Assembly: GCF_018437505.1 (NCBI RefSeq)
Contig: NZ_CP072467.1
Span: forward strand, 3,930,010-3,994,009
Direction: 5' to 3'
Source: Spiractinospora alimapuensis
GTDB taxonomy: Bacteria > Actinomycetota > Actinomycetes > Streptosporangiales > Streptosporangiaceae
Length of the DNA stretch: 64,000 nt
A program made the translations under genes and the position numbers. The notes under the pieces were generated by a model. That model was not told the DNA's origin. It ran no database searches and was given only the letters and a program-made list of their open reading frames with translations. Position 1 is the first letter of the stretch; every line of letters starts with the position of its first letter. Positions 25,134 through 33,553 of this stretch are shown here, in pieces.

Positions 25134-26861
25134 TCAGTGCGATTCGCGTGGCACGTCGTGGCCGCTGGAACCGACGAGGAAGTCCAGGTCGGCGCCCTGG
25201 TGGGCCTGGGTCACGTGTTCGTAGTACAAGCGGGTCCAGCCGCGGTCGGAGTGGGGCTGTGGTGGGGTCCACTCGCCGCGGCGGCGGGCGAGTTCGGCGT
25301 CGTCCACCTCGAGGCGCAGGGTTCGGTTCGGCACGTCGAGGGTGATCTCGTCACCGTCGCGAACCAGCGCGAGCGGGCCGCCCACGGCCGCCTCCGGGGC
25401 GGTGTGGAGTACCACGGTGCCGTAGGCGGTGCCGGACATCCGGCCGTCGCAGATCCGCACCATGTCGGTGACACCCTGCTCCAGGAGCTTGGTGGGCAGC
25501 GCCACGTTGCTGACCTCGGGCATGCCGGGATAGCCCGCCGGCCCGCAGTACCTCAGGACGAGGACCGTGTCGGCGTCGACGTCCAGATCGGGGTCGTCGG
25601 CGACCGCGTAGTACTCCTCGGGGGAGTCGAACACCCGCGCGCGGCCGCGGTGGGTCAGCAGGTCGGGGCTGGCCGCGGACTGCTTGATGACGGCGCCGTC
25701 GGGCGCGAGGTTGCCCCGCAGCACCGCCGTCCCGGTGCCCGCCGGCTGGAACGGGTCGTCGAACTCACGGATCACCTCGCGGTTGTGGCACTCCGCGGTG
25801 CTGGCGGCGGCTCCGAGCGGTTCGCCCGTGACGGTGGGCGCGTCCAGGTGCAGCAGGGAGGCGATCTCCGCGACGACGGCGGGCAGACCGCCGGCGTAGC
25901 AGAAGTCCTCCATCAGGAACCGGCCACTGGGCATCAGGTCCAACAGTGTGGGCACGTCCCGCGCCAGAGCGTCGAAGTCGTCCAGCTTCAGGTCCACGCC
26001 CAGCCGGCCCGCGATCGCGAGCAGGTGGATCACCGCGTTGGTCGAGCCGCCGATCGCCGCGTTGATCCGGATCGCGTTCTCGAACGCCTCCCGCGTCATG
26101 ATGCTGGAGGGCCGGACGTCGTCCTCCACCATCTGGACGATCCGTTGCCCCGAGCGCTGGGCCGCCGCGTAGCGGCGGGCGTCCACCCCGGGCCACGTCG
26201 CGGCGTAGGCCGGTTGCATGCCCAACGCCTCGGCCATGCAGGCCATGGTGGAGGCGGTTCCCATGGTCATACAGTGACCGTTGGAGCGGGACATGCACGA
26301 TTCGGCGAACGCGCAGTCCTCCTCGGTCATCCGACCCGCGCGCACCTCCTCCTCGAACTTCCACACGTGCGTGCCCGACCCGATGTCCTCGCCACGGAAC
26401 TTGCCGTTCAGCATCGGCCCGCCCGTGATCATCAGCGAGGGGAGGTCGGTGCTGGCGGCCGCCATCAGCAGGCCGGGGGTGGTTTTGTCACATCCGGACA
26501 ACAGAACCACGCCGTCCAGCGGGTTGGCCCGGATGAGCTCCTCCGCCTCCATGGCGAGGAGGTTGCGGTAGAACATCGCGGTCGGGCGCAGCACGGTCTC
26601 GCCCAGCGCCATGACGGGGAACTCCAGCGGGAAGCCGCCCGCCTGCCAGACTCCCCGCTTCACGGACTCGGCGATCCGGGTCAGGTGCGCGTTGCACGGG
26701 GCGAGTTCGGACCCCGACACCGCGATCCCGATCACCGGGCGGCCGTCGAACGCGTCGTCGCTGAACCCCTGGTTCCGCATCCAGGACCGGTACAGCATGC
26801 CGGACCGTCCGCCCGCGCCGAACCAGTGGCTGCTCCGTCGGCCTTCGTTGTGTGTGGTCAT
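25134..26861 (-). CDS. IlvD/Edd family sugar-acid dehydratase
   Basis: Members use an Fe-S cluster to dehydrate aldonic acids to 2-keto-3-deoxy acids. The 575-residue protein has the cluster cysteines in ELAPCNAHL, VLLSGCDKTTPG and SCMSRSNGHCMTMG. The C-terminal half contains GGSTNAVIHLLAIAGRLGVD and VRICDGRMSGTAYGTVVLH. It groups by motif with the L-arabonate/D-xylonate/fuconate dehydratase branch rather than with true IlvD of valine synthesis, because SGCDKTTPG and the sugar-acid operon context replace the ilv context. It is the last gene of dctP-FAH-SDR-dehydratase. The proposed step is aldonate to 2-keto-3-deoxyaldonate; the substrate (L-fuconate, L-rhamnonate or similar) is inferred. Confidence 0.9.
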   Translation of the reverse strand: MTTHNEGRRSSHWFGAGGRSGMLYRSWMRNQGFSDDAFDGRPVIGIAVSGSELAPCNAHLTRIAESVKRGVWQAGGFPLEFPVMALGETVLRPTAMFYRNLLAMEAEELIRANPLDGVVLLSGCDKTTPGLLMAAASTDLPSLMITGGPMLNGKFRGEDIGSGTHVWKFEEEVRAGRMTEEDCAFAESCMSRSNGHCMTMGTASTMACMAEALGMQPAYAATWPGVDARRYAAAQRSGQRIVQMVEDDVRPSSIMTREAFENAIRINAAIGGSTNAVIHLLAIAGRLGVDLKLDDFDALARDVPTLLDLMPSGRFLMEDFCYAGGLPAVVAEIASLLHLDAPTVTGEPLGAAASTAECHNREVIREFDDPFQPAGTGTAVLRGNLAPDGAVIKQSAASPDLLTHRGRARVFDSPEEYYAVADDPDLDVDADTVLVLRYCGPAGYPGMPEVSNVALPTKLLEQGVTDMVRICDGRMSGTAYGTVVLHTAPEAAVGGPLALVRDGDEITLDVPNRTLRLEVDDAELARRRGEWTPPQPHSDRGWTRLYYEHVTQAHQGADLDFLVGSSGHDVPRESH

Positions 26862-26907
26862 GACAAACTCCTTCGGGATCGTGAACCGAACCGGTGAATG
26901 ACGGCGC

Positions 26908-27663
26908 TTACCGCGTGGGGAGACGCAACCCCTGCATGCCGCCGTCCACGTGGATTCCCGTGCCCGTCGTCGCGGTGGAGGCCGGGCTGGCCAGGTAGGC
27001 GATGGTGGTGGCCACCTCCTCGGCGCGCACGAGTCGCCCGGTGGGCTGGCGCGCGCTGAGGGCGGCGCGTTCGGCGTCGGGGTCCTCGGCCGCGTCGAGC
27101 AGCCGCTGCACCCAGGGCGTGTCCACGGTCCCGGGCAGCACGCAGTTCACTCGGACGCCCTCGCCGACGTGGTCGGCGGCCATGGCCTGGGTCAGGGCGA
27201 GCACCGCCCCCTTGCTCGCGGAGTAGAGCGCGCGGCGGGGCAGCCCCTGCGTCGCCGCGATGGAACAGGTGTTCACGATCGCCGCGTGCGCCGACCGCCG
27301 GAGGTGGGGCAACGCCGCACGGCTCACCCGCGCCATCCCGACCACGTTGAGGTCCAGCACGCGGTGCCACTCGGCGTCGTCGTTGTCCTCGACCGTCCCG
27401 GCGGCGCCGACGCCGGCGTTGTTGACCACGATGTCGATGCCGCCGAACCGTTCGGCCGCCTGGGAGACCGCCGCGTCCACCGAGGCGGTGTTGGTGACGT
27501 CGCCCGGGAAGGCCGTGACCCCTTCGGGGGGCGACGATCCGGGGAGGTCCAACGAACCCACCGTGGCCCCGCGCTCCAGGAGGACCTGGGCGGTGGCGCG
27601 GCCGATTCCCGAGGCACCGCCGGTCACTAGGGCGGCGAGACCGGAGAACTCTCCGGTGCTCAT
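26908..27663 (-). CDS. SDR family dehydrogenase (2-keto-3-deoxy sugar-acid dehydrogenase candidate)
   Basis: This 251-residue classical short-chain dehydrogenase has the NAD(P) motif ALVTGGASGIGRAT, then DIVVNNAGVG and the catalytic Ser-Tyr-Lys: serine in NTCSIAATQG and YSASKGA. An acidic residue after the second strand (VGSLDLPGSS) favours NAD+ over NADP+. The stop-start overlap ATGA with the FAH gene couples translation. In Burkholderia and Sphingomonas pathways for L-fucose and L-rhamnose, an SDR oxidises 2-keto-3-deoxy-fuconate or -rhamnonate at C4 to the 2,4-diketo acid; the flanking dehydratase and FAH hydrolase place this enzyme at that step. Confidence 0.88.
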   Translation of the reverse strand: MSTGEFSGLAALVTGGASGIGRATAQVLLERGATVGSLDLPGSSPPEGVTAFPGDVTNTASVDAAVSQAAERFGGIDIVVNNAGVGAAGTVEDNDDAEWHRVLDLNVVGMARVSRAALPHLRRSAHAAIVNTCSIAATQGLPRRALYSASKGAVLALTQAMAADHVGEGVRVNCVLPGTVDTPWVQRLLDAAEDPDAERAALSARQPTGRLVRAEEVATTIAYLASPASTATTGTGIHVDGGMQGLRLPTR

Positions 27664-28523
27664 CGGACCGCCTGCCGCAGCGTCTGGCGCTGCCGCCCGA
27701 GGTGGTCGATCTCCAGTTCCACCACGTCGTCGGGGGCGAGGTAGGGGTAGCGTCCGGAGAGCGCGACGCCGGCCGGGGTGCCGGTCAGCAGCAGGTCGCC
27801 GGGATCCAGGGTCATGTACTGGCTGAGCTGGTAGATGATCTCGTGCACGCCGAAGACCATGTCGGAGGTGGTGGAGCCCTGCCGTGGGTCGCCATTCACC
27901 CAGGACCGCAGTCCCAGAGCCTGGGGCCCGTCGGGGAGTTCGGACGCCGGGACCAGCGCCGGGCCGGTGGGGCAGAACGTCTCACAGCACTTGCCCTTGG
28001 ACCACTGTCCGCCGGACACCTCCAACTGGTAGGCGCGCTCGGAGACGTCGTTGGCGATGGTGTACCCGGCGATGTGCTCGGGGGCCCGCGCGGCCGACTC
28101 CAGGTAGCGGGCGCGGCGCCCGATCACGACGGCGAGTTCCACCTCCCAGTCCACGCGTTGGGCACCGGGCGGGATGAGCACGTCGTCGTTCGGCCCCACC
28201 ACGGTGTTGGGGTGCTTGAAGAAGATCGTGGGGTGTGTCGGCGGCTCGGCTCCGGACTCGGCGGCGTGCGCGGCGTAGTTCATGCCCACGCACACGACCG
28301 CGCCGGGGCGCGGAACGGGCGGCCCGACCCGTAGGTCCCCCGCGCCTGCCAGCGGGGTGAGACGGTCGGCCGCGAGCGCGGTCCGGACAGTGCCGACCGG
28401 GTCGTTCGCGAGGAACTCCGCGTCGAGGTCATCGGTGATCGGCCGCAGATCACGTACGACCCCCTCGTCGTCGATCACGGCCGGGATCTCGTGTCCGACC
28501 TCGCCCAGGCGTTGAAACCGCAC
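27660..28523 (-). CDS. FAH family hydrolase (2,4-diketo-3-deoxy acid hydrolase candidate)
   Basis: The 287-residue protein has the fumarylacetoacetase C-terminal fold. The core begins VVCVGMNYAAHAAESG, with FFKHPNTVVGPNDD, the metal ligands in VDWEVELAVVIG and IANDVSERAYQ, then GGQWSKGKCCETFCPTGPAL and DLLLTGTPAGVALSG. The QWSKGKxCxTFxPTGP line is shared with L-2,4-diketo-3-deoxyfuconate/rhamnonate hydrolases, which release pyruvate and L-lactate. Ureidoglycolate-lyase-like annotations are a common alternative for the same fold. The GTG start has GGGAGG eight bases upstream. It sits between dctP and the SDR gene in one operon. Confidence 0.88.
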   Translation of the reverse strand: MRFQRLGEVGHEIPAVIDDEGVVRDLRPITDDLDAEFLANDPVGTVRTALAADRLTPLAGAGDLRVGPPVPRPGAVVCVGMNYAAHAAESGAEPPTHPTIFFKHPNTVVGPNDDVLIPPGAQRVDWEVELAVVIGRRARYLESAARAPEHIAGYTIANDVSERAYQLEVSGGQWSKGKCCETFCPTGPALVPASELPDGPQALGLRSWVNGDPRQGSTTSDMVFGVHEIIYQLSQYMTLDPGDLLLTGTPAGVALSGRYPYLAPDDVVELEIDHLGRQRQTLRQAVR

Positions 28524-28609
28524 CTACTGTTCCTCCCAATCGGTCAGTCCTGCTTGCGTCGCTGGCTTGTTGACGTGGTGGCCCACGGGGTCGGGGCGCG
28601 ACGTTGGGT

Positions 28610-29641
28610 TCACTCCCTGGCCGCGTCCTGGATCCGGGTGTAGATCTCGCCCCACTCGGGGTGCATCTCCGGCAGCCGCTCGCGGGCGGCCTCGGCGAAC
28701 GCCTCGGTGTCCACGTCGTCGACGATCTCCGCGTCGGCGTTCTCCCGCCACTCCTCGAGCATCTCCTCCTCCTGCTCCTCGATGCAGACGCGGACCTGCT
28801 GGGCGGCGTCCATCGTGGCGTCGTCGAGTTCCGCTTGGAGGTCGGGGGACAGGTCCTCGTACACCGCGTCGGCGATGACGGGCATGACGCCCTGCACGAT
28901 GTGCGCGGTGAGCGAGATGTGTGTCTGCACCTCGTCGAAGCGCATGGTGCGCATGGTGGGGATGGGGTTCTCCTGGGCGTCGATCACGCCCTGCTGGAGG
29001 CCCAGGTAGACCTCGCCCAGCGCCATGGGGGTCGCGGTGCCGCCCATGATCTCCATGTTCGACAGGTAGACGGGCGCGGTGGGTACCCGGACCTTCTGGC
29101 CGGTCAGGTCCCCGGGCTGCTGGACCGGCTGGTTCGCCGAGGTGTGTCGGCTGCCGTAGTACCAGGACCCCAGCACACGCAGCCCGGTCTCCTCGTTGAG
29201 CTCGGCCCACACCTCGTCGCCGATCGGCCCGTTGGTCACCGCGTCGAAGTGGTCCACGTCCTCGAAGGCGTACGCGGCGTCGAACACCTCGGCGGGGGAG
29301 TACCAAGTGCCCAGGAACGCTGGGCCCGCGACCGTCATCTCCAGGTTGCCGGTGTGGAGCAGTTGGAGCGCCTGTTCCTCGGTGCCGAGCTGTGCGCTGG
29401 GGAAGATCTGGAGGTCGACGCCGACGTCGGCGAGCCGGTCCCGCAGGGGTTCCGCGCCACAGGTGTGCGCGGGGTGCGCGACGTCGTAGGCGTGGGACAG
29501 GCGCAGGGTGACCTCGGCGTCGGCGTCACCGGCCGGGCGCAGGTCGTCGGGGTCCACGTCGGGTGCGTGACCGACGCATCCGGTGGCCAGGAGCGCCAGC
29601 GCGGTCGCGGTCACGGTGAGACCCGTGCGGGTGTGTCCCAT
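28610..29641 (-). CDS. dctP: TRAP transporter solute-binding lipoprotein DctP
   Basis: This is the periplasmic-type binding component of a sodium-driven TRAP importer for carboxylates. The 343-residue protein has a lipoprotein signal with cleavage at LALLATGCVG, suited to a Gram-positive cell, then the DctP fold: VTLRLSHAYDVAHP, FPSAQLGTEEQALQLLHTGN, GQKVRVPTAPVYLSNMEIMG, YLGLQQGVIDAQENPIPTM. The start at 29641 follows AAAGGAGCC. The membrane subunits dctQM are not adjacent; they run in the same direction but on the other side of the iclR gene. The palindrome at 29710-29725 lies 69 bp upstream, shared with iclR. The ligand is probably the sugar acid handled by the downstream genes. Confidence 0.92.
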   Translation of the reverse strand: MGHTRTGLTVTATALALLATGCVGHAPDVDPDDLRPAGDADAEVTLRLSHAYDVAHPAHTCGAEPLRDRLADVGVDLQIFPSAQLGTEEQALQLLHTGNLEMTVAGPAFLGTWYSPAEVFDAAYAFEDVDHFDAVTNGPIGDEVWAELNEETGLRVLGSWYYGSRHTSANQPVQQPGDLTGQKVRVPTAPVYLSNMEIMGGTATPMALGEVYLGLQQGVIDAQENPIPTMRTMRFDEVQTHISLTAHIVQGVMPVIADAVYEDLSPDLQAELDDATMDAAQQVRVCIEEQEEEMLEEWRENADAEIVDDVDTEAFAEAARERLPEMHPEWGEIYTRIQDAARE

Positions 29642-29709
29642 CACGGCTCCTTTCGGAGTGCGGGTCGACGGTGGGGAGCCGTTGCGTGATGGACGCGGCA
29701 TCGCCAGTT

Positions 29710-29725
29710 GTTCAGTATTTTGAAC
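29710..29725. promoter_or_regulatory. IclR-box candidate 1 (dctP/iclR divergent promoter)
   Basis: GTTCAGTATTTTGAAC fits GTTCAnnATnnTGAAC. It lies between the divergent dctP and iclR starts, suited to autoregulation and repression or activation of the catabolic operon. The identical consensus recurs at 32460-32475. Confidence 0.75.
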
Positions 29726-29742
29726 TGAGAATCATGACCTGA

Positions 29743-30537
29743 ATGGGGAGCGGTGTGAGCGTGGAACGCGATCGTTCGTTGGCGCCGGCGGTGACGCGGG
29801 CCGCGGCGATACTCGAGGTGCTCACCACGGAGCGCGGACGCCCGATGGGACTCGCGGAACTGTCGCGACGCCTGGAGCTCGCCAAGTCCTCGGTGTCCAA
29901 CATCTGCAACGCGCTGGTGGACTCCGGGCTGCTGCGCCGGACCTCGGAGGGGTTCGGGTTGGGGCAGCGCCTGGTGGGCTATGCCGCCGCCTACCTGGAG
30001 GGGGTCGACATCGTCCAGGAGTTCCAGGACGTCTGCCGGACCCGGGCCGGTGCGAGCGAGGAGACGATTCAGCTCGCGGTCCTGGGCGAGACGGGACTCG
30101 AGGTGGTCTACCTGGCGCGACGGGACGGCCGCCATCCGGTCGTGCTCGCGTCGCAGATCGGCCGACCGCTGCCGGCGACCACCACCGCGACCGGGAAGAG
30201 CATGTTGGCCGAGCTGTCCCCGGCCGACCTCTCCGCACGCCTGGACGGGCTGGACACCCTGGCGCGCCTGACCGACTCCTCCATCACCGACCCGACACGG
30301 TTCCGTCGGGACCTGGAGGGCGTACGCGACCGGGGGTACGCCCTGGACGAGGGAGAGACCGCCGAGGGGCTGCTGTGCCTGGCCGCCACCGTGCCCGGCA
30401 CCATGACGCGGGGCCAGCCAGCGGCGGTGAGCTTCACCGGTCTGGCCACCGCGTCGTCGGCGCGTCGTGTCGAGGAACGGGCCGAGGAGCTGCGGGGTCT
30501 CGCCCGGGAACTCGGCTCGCGGCTCGGGGCCCAGTAG
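29743..30537 (+). CDS. IclR family regulator of the TRAP/sugar-acid/lactate genes
   Basis: The 264-residue protein has a winged HTH (VTRAAAILEVLTTERGRPMG, then LSRRLELAKSSVSNICNALV) and an effector domain (GETGLEVVYLARRDGRHPVV, IGRPLPATTTATGKSMLAEL, GYALDEGETAEGLLCLAATV). A GTG at 29755 with GGGGAGCG before it is an alternative start. The gene separates dctP from dctQM and is flanked by palindromes of one consensus at both ends of the cluster, so it probably coordinates dctP-FAH-SDR-dehydratase, dctQM and lutABC. The inducer may be the sugar acid or a 2-keto-3-deoxy intermediate. Confidence 0.92.
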   Translation: MGSGVSVERDRSLAPAVTRAAAILEVLTTERGRPMGLAELSRRLELAKSSVSNICNALVDSGLLRRTSEGFGLGQRLVGYAAAYLEGVDIVQEFQDVCRTRAGASEETIQLAVLGETGLEVVYLARRDGRHPVVLASQIGRPLPATTTATGKSMLAELSPADLSARLDGLDTLARLTDSSITDPTRFRRDLEGVRDRGYALDEGETAEGLLCLAATVPGTMTRGQPAAVSFTGLATASSARRVEERAEELRGLARELGSRLGAQ

Positions 30538-30572
30538 GACGGCACCTGACCCGGACCCGCCGCTCGTCGTGG

Positions 30573-31853
30573 TCATGAGTACCCCAGGAGTCCCGGCAGC
30601 CACATGCTCAGTGCCGGCACGAAGGTGACCAGCACCAGGGAGACCATCAGCGGCAGCAGCACCATGATCATGCCGCGCGCCACCCGTGGCACGGGGATTC
30701 GGGTGACCGAGCTCAGCACGAAGATGACGAGCCCGATCGGGGGCGTCAGCAACCCGATCATGAAGTTCAGGATCATGAACACGCCGAGGTGAAGCGGGTC
30801 GATCCCGAAGGCCGACGCCACGGGGAGTAGCACCGGCGCCATGACCAGGATCGCCGCGGTCGGCTCCAGCACCATGCCGACGATCAGCATCACGATGTTG
30901 ACGAGGATCAGGAACACCAGCGGGTTGTCGGTGACCGTGATCAGCGACGCCGCGACCTGCTGTGGCACCTCCTCGCGGGTCAGTACCCAGCCGAAGAGCG
31001 ACGCGGCGCCGACGATGAGCATGATCGCGGCCGTGGTCTCCGCCGTGGACAGCATCATCCGGTAGAGGCGGTTCACGGTGAGGCGACGGTAGAGGGCCGC
31101 GAGCAGCAGCACGTAGATGACGGCCACCCCCGCGGCCTCGGTGGGGGTGAAGATCCCACCGAGGATCCCGCCGAGGATGATGACCGGCGCCCCCATCGGC
31201 AGCACCGCGGCGCGTAGGGCGCGCAGCTTCTCCGCGGTCGAGACCCGGTCGGTGGGAACATCGGGTTCCCGGCGGACCTGGATGAAGACGGTCGCGCACA
31301 GCACACCGAAAATGAGGAGCGCCGGGATGATGCCGGCGACGAACAGCGCCCCCACGGACACCCCGGCCGTGGTCGCGAAGATGATGGCGGGGATGCTGGG
31401 CGGCATGATGCCGCCGATGAGCGCGGAGGCGCCCGTGAGGCCGACGGAGAACCGTTCGCTGTAGCCCCGCTTCACCATCGCCGACACCTGGATCCGGCCC
31501 AGGGCGGACACGTCGGCGATCGCCGCGCCGCTCATCCACGAGAACACCAGACTCGAGGAGACGTTGGCGTAGCCGAGGTTGCCACGGATCCGGTCCAGCG
31601 TCTTCTCCGCCGCGGTGAAGAGCCGGTCGGTGATCCCCGCCGACATCGCCGCCGCGCCGGTGAAGATGAACAGGGGCACGGCCAGCAGCGGGAAGATGTC
31701 GATACCCGCCGTCATGCGTTGGAGCGCCGCCCCCACGGTGACGCCGGGGGAGAACACCAGGTAGACCATGCTGGGCGCCGCCAGGGCGAAGGCGACCGGA
31801 ACCCGTGCCAACATCAGCGCGAGAACTCCGACGACCACGAGAAGAACGCTCAC
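30573..31853 (-). CDS. dctM: TRAP transporter large permease DctM
   Basis: The 426-residue, about 12-helix ion-transporter subunit carries the solute and sodium sites of the TRAP system. Conserved stretches include FALAAPSMVYLVF, LLAVPLFIFTGAAAMSAGIT, GASALIGGIMPPSIPAIIFA (with the family's P-P-S motif), GGIFTPTEAAGVAVIYVLLL and the terminal PPIGLVIFVLSSVTRIPVPR. The start is a GTG two bases from the dctQ stop, so the pair is translationally coupled. It converges on iclR with 35 bp between stops. Confidence 0.96.
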   Translation of the reverse strand: MSVLLVVVGVLALMLARVPVAFALAAPSMVYLVFSPGVTVGAALQRMTAGIDIFPLLAVPLFIFTGAAAMSAGITDRLFTAAEKTLDRIRGNLGYANVSSSLVFSWMSGAAIADVSALGRIQVSAMVKRGYSERFSVGLTGASALIGGIMPPSIPAIIFATTAGVSVGALFVAGIIPALLIFGVLCATVFIQVRREPDVPTDRVSTAEKLRALRAAVLPMGAPVIILGGILGGIFTPTEAAGVAVIYVLLLAALYRRLTVNRLYRMMLSTAETTAAIMLIVGAASLFGWVLTREEVPQQVAASLITVTDNPLVFLILVNIVMLIVGMVLEPTAAILVMAPVLLPVASAFGIDPLHLGVFMILNFMIGLLTPPIGLVIFVLSSVTRIPVPRVARGMIMVLLPLMVSLVLVTFVPALSMWLPGLLGYS

Positions 31854-31854
31854 C

Positions 31855-32430
31855 TCAGGCTCCTTCCGCGATCGCGTCGTCGTCGCGCAGCGTCTCGGGG
31901 TGGCGCCAGGCGATCACCGAGTTCACGATCGTGTGGAAGCACACGAGCGCGAACCCCGGCACGCTGACCCCGTAGATCCAGGCCATCGAGATCCCGGCCG
32001 CGGGGGTGTTCACCGTGGCCAGCGACGTCGCGAACTGCCAGCCCACGTACACCAGGACCGCGCTGGTCACCACGACGACCGCGTTGGCCGTGATCTCCAG
32101 GGCCGCGGTCGCGCGCGGGCTGAGGAAACGACTGAACACGCGGGCCGTGATGTGGCGCCGCCGCGCCGCGACCAGTCCGATGGTGAGCAGGGTGAGCCAG
32201 ATGAGCGCGTAGCGGGCGACCTCCTCGGTCCACACGAACGGTGTGGCCAGGACGTATCGACTGAGGATCTGCAGCAGGACGAGACCGAGCAGCAGCCCGA
32301 GCAGGACGACCGCGACGACGCGTTCCACCCGCATCAGGGCGCGCATCCACGGGAACCGGCGTTCCGCCAGATCCAGCGGTTCCGACTCGTCACCCGAGGG
32401 AGGCTCGGCATCGGGTGGTGACGACTTCAT
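31855..32430 (-). CDS. dctQ: TRAP transporter small permease DctQ
   Basis: This 191-residue protein has four membrane helices: VERVVAVVLLGLLLGLVLLQ, TEEVARYALIWLTLLTIGLV, ITANAVVVVTSAVLVYVG and MAWIYGVSVPGFALVCFHTI. The WTEEVARY element at the second helix is the DctQ hallmark. The N-terminal 40 residues are hydrophilic. It is the first gene of the dctQM unit, with the strongest IclR-box candidate 30 bp upstream, shared with the divergent lut operon. Confidence 0.94.
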   Translation of the reverse strand: MKSSPPDAEPPSGDESEPLDLAERRFPWMRALMRVERVVAVVLLGLLLGLVLLQILSRYVLATPFVWTEEVARYALIWLTLLTIGLVAARRRHITARVFSRFLSPRATAALEITANAVVVVTSAVLVYVGWQFATSLATVNTPAAGISMAWIYGVSVPGFALVCFHTIVNSVIAWRHPETLRDDDAIAEGA

Positions 32431-32459
32431 CAGGGGGCAACCCGACCGTTCTGTTCATT

Positions 32460-32475
32460 GTTCAGAATGTTGAAC
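32460..32475. promoter_or_regulatory. IclR-box candidate 2 (dctQ/lutA divergent promoter)
   Basis: GTTCAGAATGTTGAAC matches GTTCAnnATnnTGAAC exactly. A degenerate copy (AAGCAGCATGTTGAAG, 32479-32494) begins 19 bp further on, and a third weaker one (GTTCGAAATGCTGGAC, 32600-32615) lies near or inside the lutA start. Confidence 0.75.
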
Positions 32476-32590
32476 GCTAAGCAGCATGTTGAAGGGGCTG
32501 ATTGGACGGTAGGCCCCAAATGTGATCTGGGTCAAGTTTCTCGTTCTTGTCGATGTACGCGTTGGGTGTCCGAATGATACGTTCAGCATC

Positions 32591-33553
32591 ATGGTCAGTG
32601 TTCGAAATGCTGGACGCAACAGTGAGTCGGACGACACGAAGGACACCGACAGCGGTGTCTCCAGCGGTGGTGGAGTGAACCGTTCGGCCGGGGTGTCCCC
32701 ACCCGGAGGCGGCGCTCTCGGTGGCTCGGACGGAACGGAGTCCGTTGGCGGAGCCGAGGACGCGGCCGCCGTCGAGACGCGAGAGCGCGGCGAGGCGGTC
32801 GGTCGCCGGGCGATGCCCCGTGAGGTCGCCCTGTTCGTGACCTGCGTGGGGGACTTCGCCGCGTCCGGTCCCGCGCGCGCCGCCGTGACCGTGCTCGAAC
32901 GGATGGGGGTGCGCGTCACCGTGCCCAAGGCGCAGAGCTGCTGTGGTCAGCCCGCGCTGAACTCGGGGTTTCCCGTCGAGGCGGCTGCCCTGGCCCGCCA
33001 CTGGGTCGAGGTCTTCGAACCCCATCCCGCGGTGGTCGCGATCGCGGGATCCTGCGCCGGGATGACCGTGCACCACTACCCACGAATCCTGGACGGGCCG
33101 TGGCGCGCCCGCGCCGAGGCGATCCTCGACCGAATGTGGGAGTTCACGCGCTTCGTCGCGGACCACGGCGAGAACCTCGCGCTCCGAACGGCGGCCGAGC
33201 GAACGGTCACCTACCACGACTCCTGCCACATGCTGCGCAACCTGCGGGAACGCGACGCCCCCCGCGAGGTTCTGGGGCGGGTCGAGGGCCTGGAGCTGCG
33301 GGAGATGCGCGATCCCGACATCTGCTGCGGCTTTGGAGGGACCTTCGCCGTGAAGTTCCCCGAAGTGTCGACCGCGATGGCCGACCGAAAGCTACGCCAG
33401 GTCCACGACACCGGTGCGACGGAACTGGTCTCGGCCGACTCCGGATGTCTGCTGCACCTGGACGGTCGGCGGGACGCCTCTGGGGAGACCACGCCCCGCG
33501 CGTGTCACGTCGCCGAGATCCTGCGCGACGCACTACCCCGGGAGCCGCGATGA
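32591..33553 (+). CDS. lutA: LutA-type (Fe-S)-binding lactate utilisation protein
   Basis: LutA is part of the LutABC L-lactate oxidation complex that converts lactate to pyruvate. The body starts at residue 75 (MPREVALFVTCVGDFAASG). It has two CCG-domain cysteine repeats: VPKAQSCCGQPALNSG with AIAGSCAGMTVHHYP, and TYHDSCHMLRN with DPDICCGFGGTFAVKFP and ADSGCLLHL. The 320-residue call starts at ATG 32591 and includes an acidic/Gly-rich N-terminal extension with coding-like codon use. An ATG at 32813 would give the canonical 246-residue protein; neither has a strong ribosome site. It overlaps lutB by ATGA. Confidence 0.9.
   Translation: MVSVRNAGRNSESDDTKDTDSGVSSGGGVNRSAGVSPPGGGALGGSDGTESVGGAEDAAAVETRERGEAVGRRAMPREVALFVTCVGDFAASGPARAAVTVLERMGVRVTVPKAQSCCGQPALNSGFPVEAAALARHWVEVFEPHPAVVAIAGSCAGMTVHHYPRILDGPWRARAEAILDRMWEFTRFVADHGENLALRTAAERTVTYHDSCHMLRNLRERDAPREVLGRVEGLELREMRDPDICCGFGGTFAVKFPEVSTAMADRKLRQVHDTGATELVSADSGCLLHLDGRRDASGETTPRACHVAEILRDALPREPR

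Noticed and set aside
25134-26861. IlvD of branched-chain amino-acid synthesis
   Set aside because: The gene context is TRAP, SDR and FAH genes with an IclR regulator, and the motifs favour the sugar-acid dehydratase branch.
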